Assembly: GCF_900177725.1 (NCBI RefSeq) | Contig: NZ_FXAT01000005.1 | Coordinates: 434,001-498,000 of the forward strand | DNA from: Paraburkholderia susongensis | GTDB taxonomy: Bacteria; Pseudomonadota; Gammaproteobacteria; Burkholderiales; Burkholderiaceae | Reading direction: 5' to 3' | DNA: 64,000 bases | Shown here: one piece after another, positions 8,492 to 17,057 of the stretch | Layout: each line of letters opens with the position of its first letter | How positions within the stretch are numbered: position 1 is the stretch's first letter | Translations under genes and position numbers: made by a program | The notes under the pieces: model-generated | The model's database searches: none | What the model saw: only the letters and a program-made list of their open reading frames with translations | What the model was told of the DNA's origin: nothing

Positions 8492-9454
8492 TCAGCGATT
8501 GCGCTGCTTGCGCCATTGCGCAAACGTCACGAGGTCGAGACCGACGTCGGCGGGCTCGATGCGGGTCCAGCCGTAGAACGCGTCGTCCCAGCCGGGGATG
8601 CCCTGCGGCGTCAGCGTTCTGAACTTCATGCCCGAGCGGTAGGCGAGGTCCGGCCAGAAAAGCGGCATGACCTCGCGCACCGCGAGCTGCCGGAGCAGCT
8701 CGGACGGGCCGCCCTCGTCGGCGACGATCTCGCCCTGCGAAATCCAGTCGTTCTCGGCCCACGCGACGAACACGCTCGGATTGCCCGCTCCGTCGAACAT
8801 CAGGATCACGTTCTGCTCGGGCCGCCAGTAACACTCGACGATGCCTTGCGCGGCCACCACTTCGTCGATCACCTTGCGTGTGCGCGGATCGCAATAGGTC
8901 ATGCCGTTCTCGCCAAGCGCGAGCCAGCCCGATTCCGAACAATGCCGGTTCTTCGCGTCCTTGAGAAAGTGCAGGAGCCGATTGGCGGAATCGGGGTCGG
9001 TCTTGCGCAGGTAGAGATCGACGATGCCGGCATTGAACGCCTTGACCGCGACGGTTTCATCCGCGACGCCGGTGAGCAGCACCTTCGCGCAGCGCAGATG
9101 CGAAATGGACGACAGAAATTCGACCCCGCCTATGCCGGGCATGTCGTAGTCCACGACGACCGCCGCCACTTCCTCGAAGCGCGACGGCCGCGCGACGATA
9201 TCGCGCTCCGCCGAGGTTTCCACGAAACGCTCGACGCCCGGCTCGCTCAGACAGGCCGATGCCGATGCGAATTCGAGCGAATTCTCGCGCGCATGCTGGT
9301 TGATATAGTTGAGCGCGGTTTGCGGCCGCGTAAAAAACAGATTGGTATCCGTGTCCGGAAAGAACCGGCGCAAGGCATCGAGATAGCTGTCGTTGTCGTC
9401 GACGAAAACAACCGTTGACGGATAAAAAACTGGTGGTCGAATAAAGTTGTTCAT
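8492..9454 (-). CDS. Response regulator with an uncharacterised C-terminal half
   Basis: Cytoplasmic protein of 320 residues. The receiver domain is visible: VVFVDDNDSY (acidic pocket), VVVDYDMPGIGG (phospho-acceptor Asp), VLLTGVADE (switch Thr) and LYLRKTDPDS (Lys). A long insertion separates the acidic pocket from the phospho-Asp. The C-terminal half (about 165-320), including GWDDAFYGWTRIEPADVGLD, matches no DNA-binding output domain I recognise. No histidine kinase is adjacent. The start MNNFIRPP at 9454 was chosen over 9553 because it leaves a normal distance to the receiver domain; its ribosome site is weak. Confidence 0.7.
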   Translation of the reverse strand: MNNFIRPPVFYPSTVVFVDDNDSYLDALRRFFPDTDTNLFFTRPQTALNYINQHARENSLEFASASACLSEPGVERFVETSAERDIVARPSRFEEVAAVVVDYDMPGIGGVEFLSSISHLRCAKVLLTGVADETVAVKAFNAGIVDLYLRKTDPDSANRLLHFLKDAKNRHCSESGWLALGENGMTYCDPRTRKVIDEVVAAQGIVECYWRPEQNVILMFDGAGNPSVFVAWAENDWISQGEIVADEGGPSELLRQLAVREVMPLFWPDLAYRSGMKFRTLTPQGIPGWDDAFYGWTRIEPADVGLDLVTFAQWRKQRNR

Positions 9455-9978
9455 ATTTTCACGTGGTTCGTCACGCCCCCGCTGGAAACGCTTCGGCGAG
9501 CAAGGCTGCCCGTCCTTGCAGCGTTTCGCAGCACGACAACCCAACAGACGCAAGGCGATGCCTCGCCGTGGATCGCATTGTCAATGTGTCATTCCCGCCA
9601 CTTCCGGTCCTCGCCTGCCGCCGCCGCTTCCCGCGAGCATGCCGGCGCGTGATCTGATGGTCAGTTTTTGCGCGCCGGATAATCCAACCTTGGCTGCCGG
9701 TCGTCTCCGCTGATCCATATAGTACAGGCTCCGTGTATCGACAGTGCAACTTGCACGCACTGCCGCTGGTGTATGCCAATTGAATCTGGCGCGATTAACC
9801 GGGGCAAAAAAATAAAATCGGAATAGCACAAAAAATATCCCATTCCGGCGTTGCGCGCCAATCGTCATAACAACACTCGCGCGCTCTTTATTGGTTCCAG
9901 ATCGAGTCCGACATCAGCGATCGTGAGCGATCTCGATCTGCTGGGGAAAAATCGTCGTCGGGGGAGCGGTCGTTTATC
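9455..9978. other. Intergenic region, no gene supported
   Basis: About 520 bases between two divergent genes. Short overlapping frames on both strands have no ribosome site and no protein-like composition. It presumably holds both promoters; AT-rich stretches lie at 9800-9845. No operator is obvious. Confidence 0.5.
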
Positions 9979-11052
9979 ATGGACTTGTTGCAGTTCCTGA
10001 ATGACCGTTGGTTAGATATGACGAATACCGGCAAGATATTGATAATCGGCCTGCTCCTGATCGATGCAGGGGTCGCCGGTTATATGCTTTTCCCTAAGGA
10101 AGACCGGCGGCCGGCAGCCGTCGGCACGGTGCCCGGCAGCACCGATAGCGATGCGGCACTAGATTCGCAAGGTGACTCGCCCACCGTGGCTGGCGGCAGC
10201 GTGATCCCGGCGGCGCCGCCCGCCAGCACGACGGACAAAGTGGCGATGGCGCCGTCGTCCCCGCTACCCGCCGTGGGCGCTTTGCCGGCGCAGCCGGTCG
10301 CGCCCGCGCCGAATGTCGCGCCGGACTCCGGCCAGGTCGCTTCCGGGCGGATCGACAATGCGGCGGTTGCAGCGGTTCAACCGGCGGCACCGGTCCCCGT
10401 GACGCCGCGGCCGCTGCCGCAGTCCCAACCGCTGCCGCAAGCCCAATCCCAATCGCAGTCCCAGCCGGTGCCGCAGCCCCAATACCAGCCGCAGCCGCAG
10501 CCCCAGTCCCAACCGCTGCAGCAAACCCAATCCCAACCGCAACCGCAGCCGAAGCCGCAACCCCAGCCGCAGTTCAAGCCTCAGCCCGCCCCGCGCGTCG
10601 AACAGGCGCAAGCCCGCCGGCACAACGAGCCGCACGTGACCGGCCCGTACGCGAGCGCCGCCCCCAACCCGGCTGCAGGCTCGAACCCGGTCGCGGCGGC
10701 GCTCACGCAGCAACTGGTCAATGACTCAGCCAAGCCCGATCCATCGCTGCCGATGCCTTCCGGCGTCAGCGTGCCGCTGCAGGCGCAGATGCCCGCACAG
10801 ATACCGGCACAGACGCACAATGGCCGGGGCTCGAACCCGGTCGCGGCGGCACTGACCGATCAGTTGGTGAAGGAATCCGCCAAACCCGATCCGTCGCTGC
10901 CGATGCCATCCGGTGTCAGCGTGCCGCTGCAGACGCCCGCTGGCCAAGGCACGAATCCGGTCGCCTCGGCGCTGACCGATCAGTTGGTGAGGCAATCCTC
11001 TAAAGTGACGCCGGCGCAACAGTCGCCGTCGCAGGCGGTTGGCAAGCCCTGA
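9979..11052 (+). CDS. Membrane-anchored Pro/Gln-rich repeat protein
   Basis: Protein of 357 residues with one N-terminal membrane segment (about 19-36, ILIIGLLLIDAGVAGYMLF), so mostly periplasmic. Residues 135-205 are almost only P, Q and S with spaced lysines (PQPQ/QSQP repeats). The C-terminal third holds three copies of a 45-60 residue unit beginning NPVAAALTQQLV or NPVAAALTDQLV and, in the first two, continuing SAKPDPSLPMPSGVSVPLQ; the third copy is shortened. I know no family. The layout (anchor, extended Pro-rich spacer, distal repeats) is like TonB or other envelope-spanning proteins, but no TonB C-terminal domain is present. GGGGAG lies 12 bases before the ATG. Confidence 0.65.
   Translation: MDLLQFLNDRWLDMTNTGKILIIGLLLIDAGVAGYMLFPKEDRRPAAVGTVPGSTDSDAALDSQGDSPTVAGGSVIPAAPPASTTDKVAMAPSSPLPAVGALPAQPVAPAPNVAPDSGQVASGRIDNAAVAAVQPAAPVPVTPRPLPQSQPLPQAQSQSQSQPVPQPQYQPQPQPQSQPLQQTQSQPQPQPKPQPQPQFKPQPAPRVEQAQARRHNEPHVTGPYASAAPNPAAGSNPVAAALTQQLVNDSAKPDPSLPMPSGVSVPLQAQMPAQIPAQTHNGRGSNPVAAALTDQLVKESAKPDPSLPMPSGVSVPLQTPAGQGTNPVASALTDQLVRQSSKVTPAQQSPSQAVGKP
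10675..11010 (+). repeat. Three in-frame repeats in the Pro/Gln-rich protein gene
   Basis: Copies begin at the codons for SNPVAAALT near 10682 and 10832 and TNPVASALT near 10952. The first two share long stretches at DNA level, including CCGATGCCTTCCGGCGTCAG-type segments, which indicates recent internal duplication. Confidence 0.75.
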
Positions 11053-11125
11053 GAGGCTCGCGCGAAAAGCTGCGCTGCGCGGGCGGCAGCGCGCAGGCGG
11101 CGGTGACGGCCGGCATGCGGCGTCC

Positions 11126-12007
11126 TTACGGCTGCGCCGCCGCGATCACCTGCGACGCGAGCGCATGATGCTGGCCGCGTCGCGAACGGATCGCGTGAAT
11201 CTCCTCGAGCACGCCTTCCGCGCGCCCGAGCCAGCGCAACCTACGCAGCAACGACAGGTCTTCGGCGCCTAACTCCGCGAGCGGAAACACGCCGAGCCCG
11301 CGCGCCGCGAACACCGCCATCAGCGCGCTGTCCTCGAATTCGCCGACGATACGCGGCCGGATTCCTTGCGCCTCGAACCACCGGTCTAGCCGCGCGCGCA
11401 ATGCGCCGTGCCGGGTCGGCAGCAGCACGGGCACCTCCGCGAGACAGTGCGGAAAGCTCGCGCGGACCGGCTTGCGCACGATCTGCGCGGGCCCGTACCA
11501 GTCCACCGGCGAACCCGCGACGCGCTGGCTCACGACGCGCAAGTCCGTGCCGTGCGGCGCCGGCTGACACGCCAGCACGAGGTCGAGCCGATGCAGCGAG
11601 AGTTCCGACAACAACTGCGCGGGCTCCCCCTCGTGACAAAGCAGCCTCAGCGACGGCGTGGCGAGCACCGGCGCGAGCAACGCATGCGCCGCGAGCTTCG
11701 AAATGCCATCCGACAACCCCACCGCAAGCCGCGCCGCGCCTTCGCCCGCCGCTTCGCGCATCTCGTCGAGCAACGCCGCGCCGAGCTGGAAGATCTGTTC
11801 CGCGCGATTGAACGCCTGCTCGCCGGCCTCGGTCATCGCGACGCCGCGCCCGGCAGGCTTCAGCAACTGACGCCCGAGCGCTTTCTCGAGCTCGCGCACC
11901 TGCGCGCTGATGGTCTGGACGGCCATGTCGAGCCGCTCGGCCGCGCGGGCGAAGCCGCCCTCCTTCACGACGATCCAGAAATAGTACAAGTGACGGTAGT
12001 TGAGCAT
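11126..12007 (-). CDS. nhaR: NhaR-like LysR-family regulator
   Basis: LysR-type transcription factor of 293 residues. The N-terminal helix-turn-helix reads MLNYRHLYYFWIVVKEGGFARAAERLDMAVQTISAQVRELEKALG, whose YRHLYYFW...KEG start is the hallmark of the NhaR subgroup that in E. coli responds to sodium and activates nhaA. The substrate-binding domain follows from about residue 90. It is divergent from the terC-like gene at 12131, with 123 bases between starts, so it may control that gene. No nhaA antiporter is in the window, so the ligand here may differ. Confidence 0.8.
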   Translation of the reverse strand: MLNYRHLYYFWIVVKEGGFARAAERLDMAVQTISAQVRELEKALGRQLLKPAGRGVAMTEAGEQAFNRAEQIFQLGAALLDEMREAAGEGAARLAVGLSDGISKLAAHALLAPVLATPSLRLLCHEGEPAQLLSELSLHRLDLVLACQPAPHGTDLRVVSQRVAGSPVDWYGPAQIVRKPVRASFPHCLAEVPVLLPTRHGALRARLDRWFEAQGIRPRIVGEFEDSALMAVFAARGLGVFPLAELGAEDLSLLRRLRWLGRAEGVLEEIHAIRSRRGQHHALASQVIAAAQP

Positions 12008-12130
12008 GCTCGCCTGATACTTCGAAAAAACCGATAGATCGTTCAGATTATCACTGGTTTATTCGAACCATGCAGACGGCGATCATGACGGTTCCGCCAC
12101 ACTCGGCGCACCTCCTTTTCCCGCTACGTC

Positions 12131-12886
12131 ATGGACTATCTGCTCGCACTCGCTGCCGACCCCGCCGTCTGGGCCGCGCTCCTCACGCTGATCGTGATGG
12201 AGATCGTGCTCGGCATCGACAATCTCATCTTCATCTCGATCCTCAGCAACAAGCTGCCGCCGGCGCAACGCGCGCGCACGCAGCGCCTCGGCCTCATGCT
12301 CGCGCTCGTGATGCGGCTGACCCTGCTCGGCACGGTCGCGTGGATCGCGCAATTGACCGAAGCCGCGTTCACGCTGTTCGGCCATGATTTTTCGTGGCGC
12401 GATCTGATCCTGCTCGGCGGCGGCCTGTTCCTCGTGTGGAAGGCGACGAGCGAAATCCGTCACCACGTGACCCGCGCGGACGAGAACGCCGCCACGGCAA
12501 GCTCGACTGTACAGTTGAGCGTGGCGGCCGCGATCGGCCAGATCATCCTGCTCGACATCGTGTTTTCGGTCGACAGCATCATCACCGCGGTCGGCATGAC
12601 CGGGCACATGCCGATCATGTTCGCCGCAGTGATCGTCTCGGTCATGGTGATGTTGTTCGCCGCGCAGCCGCTTGCGCGTTTCATCGACCGCAATCCGACC
12701 ATCGTGATACTCGCACTGAGCTTCCTGCTCGTGATCGGCATGACGCTGATCGCGGAGGGTTTCGGTTCGCACGTGCCGAAGACCTATATCTATGCGGCGA
12801 TGGCGTTCTCCGCGTTCGTCGAGGCGATGAACATGCTGGCGAGACGCACAAAGATGAAGCGCGCGGGAAGCGGCGCGCAGTCATGA
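12131..12886 (+). CDS. TerC-family integral membrane protein
   Basis: Inner-membrane protein of 251 residues with about seven membrane segments. The two defining acidic motifs are present: MEIVLGIDNLIFISIL (residues 24-39) and DIVFSVDSIITAVGMTGH (about 143-160). Length and lack of a CBS domain place it in the YgdQ/YoaE-like short branch. TerC proteins are linked to tellurite resistance and, in other bacteria, to manganese export that supports metalation of secreted proteins. The short gap to the divergent NhaR-like gene suggests linked control. Confidence 0.85.
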   Translation: MDYLLALAADPAVWAALLTLIVMEIVLGIDNLIFISILSNKLPPAQRARTQRLGLMLALVMRLTLLGTVAWIAQLTEAAFTLFGHDFSWRDLILLGGGLFLVWKATSEIRHHVTRADENAATASSTVQLSVAAAIGQIILLDIVFSVDSIITAVGMTGHMPIMFAAVIVSVMVMLFAAQPLARFIDRNPTIVILALSFLLVIGMTLIAEGFGSHVPKTYIYAAMAFSAFVEAMNMLARRTKMKRAGSGAQS

Positions 12887-13004
12887 CGGGCGCGGCGGGA
12901 AACGTCATCGCGTGCGCCGCCGCGCACCTCAGGTCCGCATCTGGAATGCGGTTCAGCAAAGGGCATCGTCCTGTTCGATGCCTTCGAACTCAAGGAGCGT
13001 CATC

Positions 13005-13304
13005 ATGAAATGCCCTGTCTGCACGACAACCGATCTGCTCATGACCGAGCGCCGCTCGATCGAGATCGACTACTGCCCGAACTGCCGCGGCGTATGGCTC
13101 GATCGCGGCGAACTGGACAAGCTGATTGCGCAGGATGTGGAAAACGCGGACGCGCTCGCTACGGCGCGCGCCGCTCGCGACGACTTACCGCGCCGGGACC
13201 ATGCGTATGAGAGCGAGCGCCATCGAGGATATGACGAGCGTCGCGCGGACTATCGCGGATATAAAAAGAAGCGCTCGATTTTCGACATGTTCGATTTCGA
13301 CTGA
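13005..13304 (+). CDS. Small zinc-ribbon (TFIIB-type) protein
   Basis: Cytoplasmic protein of 99 residues. MKCPVC...IEIDYCPNCRGVWLDRGELDKLI is the zf-TFIIB module with two CxxC knuckles (C3/C6, C25/C28 region) and the conserved GVWLDRGEL helix. The remainder is charged (Arg/Asp/Tyr) and ends in KKKRSIFDMFDFD, a tail seen in other proteobacterial members. AAGGAG precedes the ATG by 8 bases. Role unknown; may bind nucleic acid or act as a zinc-dependent adaptor. Confidence 0.82.
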   Translation: MKCPVCTTTDLLMTERRSIEIDYCPNCRGVWLDRGELDKLIAQDVENADALATARAARDDLPRRDHAYESERHRGYDERRADYRGYKKKRSIFDMFDFD

Positions 13305-13345
13305 ACGCCTCGGTGCAGCGGGAGCAGCAGAAACAGCGGCAGGAA

Positions 13346-14047
13346 CTAGCGCGCTTTCCCGCGCGCGCTCCTGCTCGCGGTCGCGGCGCGCGGCGCCTCT
13401 TTGGCAGCGGGCGCACCACCGTTCATCTGTTCGAGCCACGACAGCGTATCGACGTACGACAGGAACTGCTTCAGATACCCCGGTGACAACTCGCGCATCA
13501 GCGACAGCGACCGATGCACGAGGCTGCTCGAATTGAGCGGTCCCGCGTTGCCGGGCACCTGCGCGAGCGACTGGCGCAACTGTTTCTCGGTACGGACTTT
13601 GGACCAGACTTCCCGGAAGTAGTCGAGCGCGGGCAGTTCGGGATAAGCGGCGGCGCCACGGCTATCCGTTCGCGCGTGATGGACGGCTTGATGGACGGTG
13701 TGTTCGCTGCGTTCGATGTATTCGACCAGTCCCGCGAGCGTGGCATTGTCAGGCCCGCTTGCCGCGGCGGACTCGGACACGATATCGGAAGCGGCCGCCG
13801 TATCGGCGCGCGCGAGATCCGCCGCATAAGCGCCCAGCAGTCCCGACACTCTCTCGTCAAGAACACGCCGCGCCTCGCCCCGGTGATGAGCCGCACGCCG
13901 CGCGAGTGCAGCGATGAAATGAAAACGCACCGGGTCGAGGCGATCCGCGCCGCGCGCGCGCCACGCGTCGAGCGTCGCTCGGGCCGGATGAACCGCGTCG
14001 TCCGTTACCACGCTATCGCCGCTATCACCACAATCGCCGTCAAGCAC
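13346..14047 (-). CDS. DUF2894-like protein, last gene of the stator operon
   Basis: Cytoplasmic protein of 233 residues, mostly helical, without membrane segments. Conserved-looking blocks are LPALDYFREVWSKVRTEKQLRQSL, GPLNSSSLVHRSLSLMRELSPGYLKQFLSYVDTLSWLEQM, then a basic tail. I assign it to DUF2894 from its partners and these blocks. The GTG at 14047 is the preferred start: GGAGAAG lies just upstream and it overlaps the OmpA-like gene by 8 bases, whereas the ATG at 14137 would overlap by 98. It belongs to a four-gene operon with the MotA-like and MotB-like proteins. Function unknown. Confidence 0.72.
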   Translation of the reverse strand: MLDGDCGDSGDSVVTDDAVHPARATLDAWRARGADRLDPVRFHFIAALARRAAHHRGEARRVLDERVSGLLGAYAADLARADTAAASDIVSESAAASGPDNATLAGLVEYIERSEHTVHQAVHHARTDSRGAAAYPELPALDYFREVWSKVRTEKQLRQSLAQVPGNAGPLNSSSLVHRSLSLMRELSPGYLKQFLSYVDTLSWLEQMNGGAPAAKEAPRAATASRSARGKAR

Positions 14048-14693
14048 CGGACTTCTCCGTTGCCGCCGCGCTCGACGGCCGCGGCACCGGCGCGATTTCG
14101 ACGCGGCGGTTTTTGGCCCGGCCCTGTTCATCGGCATTCGAACTCACCGGCTGCCCGGAGCCGAACGCGGCCGCAAACACCGACCAAGCCGGCACGCCCT
14201 CGTCGATCAGCGCGCGCGTCACGGTCAACGCGCGCTGCGCCGACAGCTCCCAGTTATCGGCGAAATGCCGATTGCCTTCGCGCAGGCGTTGATCGTCGGT
14301 AAAGCCGCTCACCATCAGGATCTGGTCGCTCGCGTGCAGATAAGCGGCGAGAGGTCCGGCGAGACTCTTCAACAGCACGCGGCCCTCGGGCTGCAACTGA
14401 GCGGAATTCAACGCGAACAGCACGTTGCCGCTGATGCCGATGCGCCCGTTGACCAGCGTCACGCGCCCCGCCGCCAGCGGCCCGGCGAGCGCCTGCTCGA
14501 GCGTCTTGCGGCGCTGCGTTTCGAGTTGACGCTGCTTGACCTCCTGCTCCAGCTTGCTCGACAGCTCCAGCTGCACGCCGATGACGCTCACCAGAATCAG
14601 CACGAACGCGCCGAGCAGCACCGACATCAGATCGCCAAAGGCGGCCCAGATGGGCGCGGTCGTTTCCACGCCGCCATCGATTTCCTCGCTCAT
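14040..14693 (-). CDS. MotB/OmpA-like peptidoglycan-binding stator partner
   Basis: Inner-membrane protein of 217 residues. One N-terminal membrane segment contains an acidic residue at its start (FGDLMSVLLGAFVLIL, Asp21), placed as the proton-binding Asp of MotB, ExbD and ZorB. A short coil (SKLEQEVKQRQLETQRRKTLEQAL) follows, then an OmpA-like domain with NVLFALNSAQLQPEGRVLL, VSGFTDDQRLREGNRHF, NWELSAQRALTVTRALIDEGV and the terminal GRAKNRRVEI, all peptidoglycan-binding landmarks. Its start overlaps the stop of the MotA-like gene by 4 bases, so the two are made together. Family: OmpA/MotB; motor role inferred. Confidence 0.85.
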   Translation of the reverse strand: MSEEIDGGVETTAPIWAAFGDLMSVLLGAFVLILVSVIGVQLELSSKLEQEVKQRQLETQRRKTLEQALAGPLAAGRVTLVNGRIGISGNVLFALNSAQLQPEGRVLLKSLAGPLAAYLHASDQILMVSGFTDDQRLREGNRHFADNWELSAQRALTVTRALIDEGVPAWSVFAAAFGSGQPVSSNADEQGRAKNRRVEIAPVPRPSSAAATEKSGA

Positions 14694-17047
14694 ACGGCGT
14701 CGGCTCCAACGGTCGCGCGCTGCGCGGCAAGCTGCTGCAGATCTTCGACGATCTGCTTTTGCGACATCACGCTCAGGTCGACCACTTCACGCGCCTGCGC
14801 CACGTAGTAGGCCAGTTGCTCGTCGCTGCGCGCCAGCGATTTGTCGAGCGCCGCTTCGATGCGCTCGAGGTGCGCGACGAGCTTGTCGTTCGATTCGCCG
14901 AACACGTGCACGGCCGCGCCGAATGCTTCGCCGAGGCTCGCCACTTCGACCGCGCTGCCGGTGACCTGCGCGGCGACCGCGCCGAGCTTGCCGGTTTCAT
15001 GTTCGAGGTGCTCGGTGAAGCGGCTGCCGACGCGTTCGAGCAGATCCGCCGACGTGGCGACGAGCGCATCGACGGCTGTGCGCTGTTCGGTGGACGCGTG
15101 GTTCACCGCGTCGAGCAACGTCTCCAGCGTTTCGAGCAGACGGCTGCGCTCCTGCAGCATCGCGGTATCGCGGACCATGCTGTCGGAGAGTTTCTGGCGC
15201 AGTTCGGCGACGACTTCGGCCGCGGCCTTCGGCGCTTCGGACGCTGCCTGCACGAGACGCCCGATTTCGGCGATCGTTTCGCCGGCATGCGTCTGCGCTT
15301 GCGCCGAGATGTCGCGCGCTGTCTGCGCCAGCGTTTCGCAAATCTCCTGCTGACGGTGCGCGGTTTGCGCGCCGCTCTGCCGCCACTCTTCGCCCAGCTT
15401 CGCGGCCATTGCGCTGAGCGTTTCGGTCCACGCCGTCAACCGCTGTTCGTCGCGCGCGGCCAGTTCGGTTTGCAGATTCAGTGCCGCCTTCGGTGCTTCG
15501 GCAGCCGCCTGCACGAGGCGCTCGATTTCGCCGATCGTTTCGCGCGCATGGGTCTGCGTCTGCGCCGAAATATCGCGGGCAGTCTGCGCCAAGGCTTCGC
15601 CGATCTCGCGCTGACGGTTCGCGGTTTGCGCACTGGTCTGCTGCCACTCCTCGCCCAGCTTCGCGCTCATCGAGCCGAGCGTTTCGGTCCACGCGATCAA
15701 ACGCTGTTCGTCGCGCGCGGCCAATTCCGTCTGCAATTGCGCATGCGACTGGTCGAGCGCGCGCAGCAGCGAGGCGCCATGCTGCTCGAACGTCGCGGCG
15801 GCCCGCGCCAGCGCCTGCTCGTTGTTCTCCGCGAGCTTTTCGCCCGCGCTTTGCTGGCGCGACAGCGCCTCGCTCCACGCCTGCGACATGCCGCTCGCGG
15901 CCGCCTCGAGGCGCGCGGACACGCCGTCGAGCAACGCGGCCGAGCGCTGTTCGAACGCTTCGGCAACGCCCGCGAGCGACGCGTGCTGCTGCGTGGCCAG
16001 TTCCTCGCTCGCCTTGCGGTGTCCGGCGAGCGCGTCGTTCCAGATCCCGGCGACGTTCGCGCTCGTCGCCGCGAAGCAGCTCGACATGCCGTCGAGCTGC
16101 TTTTGCACTGCGTGCGTCACCGAATCGTGCAACGCGGCGGTCTCGCGCGCGAGACCGGCCATCGTCGCTTCGACGACCGGTTGCAGCGTCTCGCCGGCGG
16201 CCCGCGCGCTACCCGCCACGCTGTCCTTCAGCGACTGTTCGATGACGCCGGCGAGACGCAGATACGCCGCTTCGGTGCGCCCGTAAAAAGCGTCGAGATT
16301 CGTGATTTGCCGTTCGTTCGACGCGACGCTCTGCTGCTCGATCGCGCTCATCATCGTTTGCAGACGCTCGACCAGTTGCGGCATCGCTTCGGACTGACGT
16401 TGCAGCAGCCTGAAGCTTTCCTCGCGCTGATGGCTTTGCGAATAGACACGCAACGTCGTCGCAATCTTCACGTCGAGCTGTTGCGCGGCGTCGAGCCGCT
16501 CGCGGCGGTACAGCGCGGACAGCAGACCGAGCATCGCGGAGGTCGCGACGCCCGCGATCGACGTGCCGAACGCAAAGCCAAGCCCTTTCACCGGTGCCGC
16601 CAGCGACGCGCGAATCGCCTGCAGATCGCTCGCGCTTTCGAGTGCGAGGCCTGTGCCGCGCAGCGTCATCACCATGCCGAGCAGTGTGCCGAGCATGCCC
16701 AGCAACACCAGCAGACCGACCAGATAAGGCGCCAGCGCGGGCCCCGGCAAGGCGACGCGTTCACCCTCGACGCGCAGACGCACCGCGTTGCGCAGGCTCG
16801 GATGCACAGGTTCGAGAAATGCGGCGAGGCTCGGCGGTGGCCCGGACAGCGCGGCGAGCGCGCGCGTCAAGGTGGCGGTGGCCTGGCTATAGCGGCGCAA
16901 TTCGAGCGCGCCCGTCACATAGAAGACGCCGATCAGCAGCGTGACGGCCAGCGCAAGCGGGTTGGACACGGCATAGCCGGCCGCGATCCAGCACGCAGCG
17001 GCGAGACCCGCGAGAAACACAACGAGATCGATACGATATCTGGACAT
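14690..17047 (-). CDS. DUF802 protein: MotA/ExbB-like channel with a long coiled tail
   Basis: Protein of 785 residues. The first 220 residues hold four predicted membrane segments. PYLVGLLVLLGMLGTLLGMVMTLRGTG and PVKGLGFAFGTSIAGVATSAMLGLL correspond to the TM3 and TM4 signature of MotA/TolQ/ExbB channels (LLGLLGTVxGM and ALxTTxxGLxxAIP). The remaining 560 residues are Ala/Gln/Glu-rich helix, predicted cytoplasmic coiled coil, with an 87-residue near-exact tandem duplication. This is the architecture of ZorA of Zorya defence systems. Start at 17047 (MSRYRIDL) lies 10 bases after the DUF3348 stop; the ATG at 17122 would overlap it. DUF802 assignment rests on length, tail composition and gene order. 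Confidence 0.8.
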   Translation of the reverse strand: MSRYRIDLVVFLAGLAAACWIAAGYAVSNPLALAVTLLIGVFYVTGALELRRYSQATATLTRALAALSGPPPSLAAFLEPVHPSLRNAVRLRVEGERVALPGPALAPYLVGLLVLLGMLGTLLGMVMTLRGTGLALESASDLQAIRASLAAPVKGLGFAFGTSIAGVATSAMLGLLSALYRRERLDAAQQLDVKIATTLRVYSQSHQREESFRLLQRQSEAMPQLVERLQTMMSAIEQQSVASNERQITNLDAFYGRTEAAYLRLAGVIEQSLKDSVAGSARAAGETLQPVVEATMAGLARETAALHDSVTHAVQKQLDGMSSCFAATSANVAGIWNDALAGHRKASEELATQQHASLAGVAEAFEQRSAALLDGVSARLEAAASGMSQAWSEALSRQQSAGEKLAENNEQALARAAATFEQHGASLLRALDQSHAQLQTELAARDEQRLIAWTETLGSMSAKLGEEWQQTSAQTANRQREIGEALAQTARDISAQTQTHARETIGEIERLVQAAAEAPKAALNLQTELAARDEQRLTAWTETLSAMAAKLGEEWRQSGAQTAHRQQEICETLAQTARDISAQAQTHAGETIAEIGRLVQAASEAPKAAAEVVAELRQKLSDSMVRDTAMLQERSRLLETLETLLDAVNHASTEQRTAVDALVATSADLLERVGSRFTEHLEHETGKLGAVAAQVTGSAVEVASLGEAFGAAVHVFGESNDKLVAHLERIEAALDKSLARSDEQLAYYVAQAREVVDLSVMSQKQIVEDLQQLAAQRATVGADAV
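15220..15741 (-). repeat. Tandem 261-bp duplication inside the DUF802 gene
   Basis: Two adjacent units with a 261-base period (for example the block at 15441-15470 recurs at 15702-15731). Each encodes 87 residues starting LQTELAARDEQRL and running through KLGEEW, ARDISAQ and ETIxEIxRLVQAA. Three bases per codon are kept, so the tail is lengthened without a frameshift. Confidence 0.85.
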
Positions 17048-17057
17048 GGGGTCCCGG

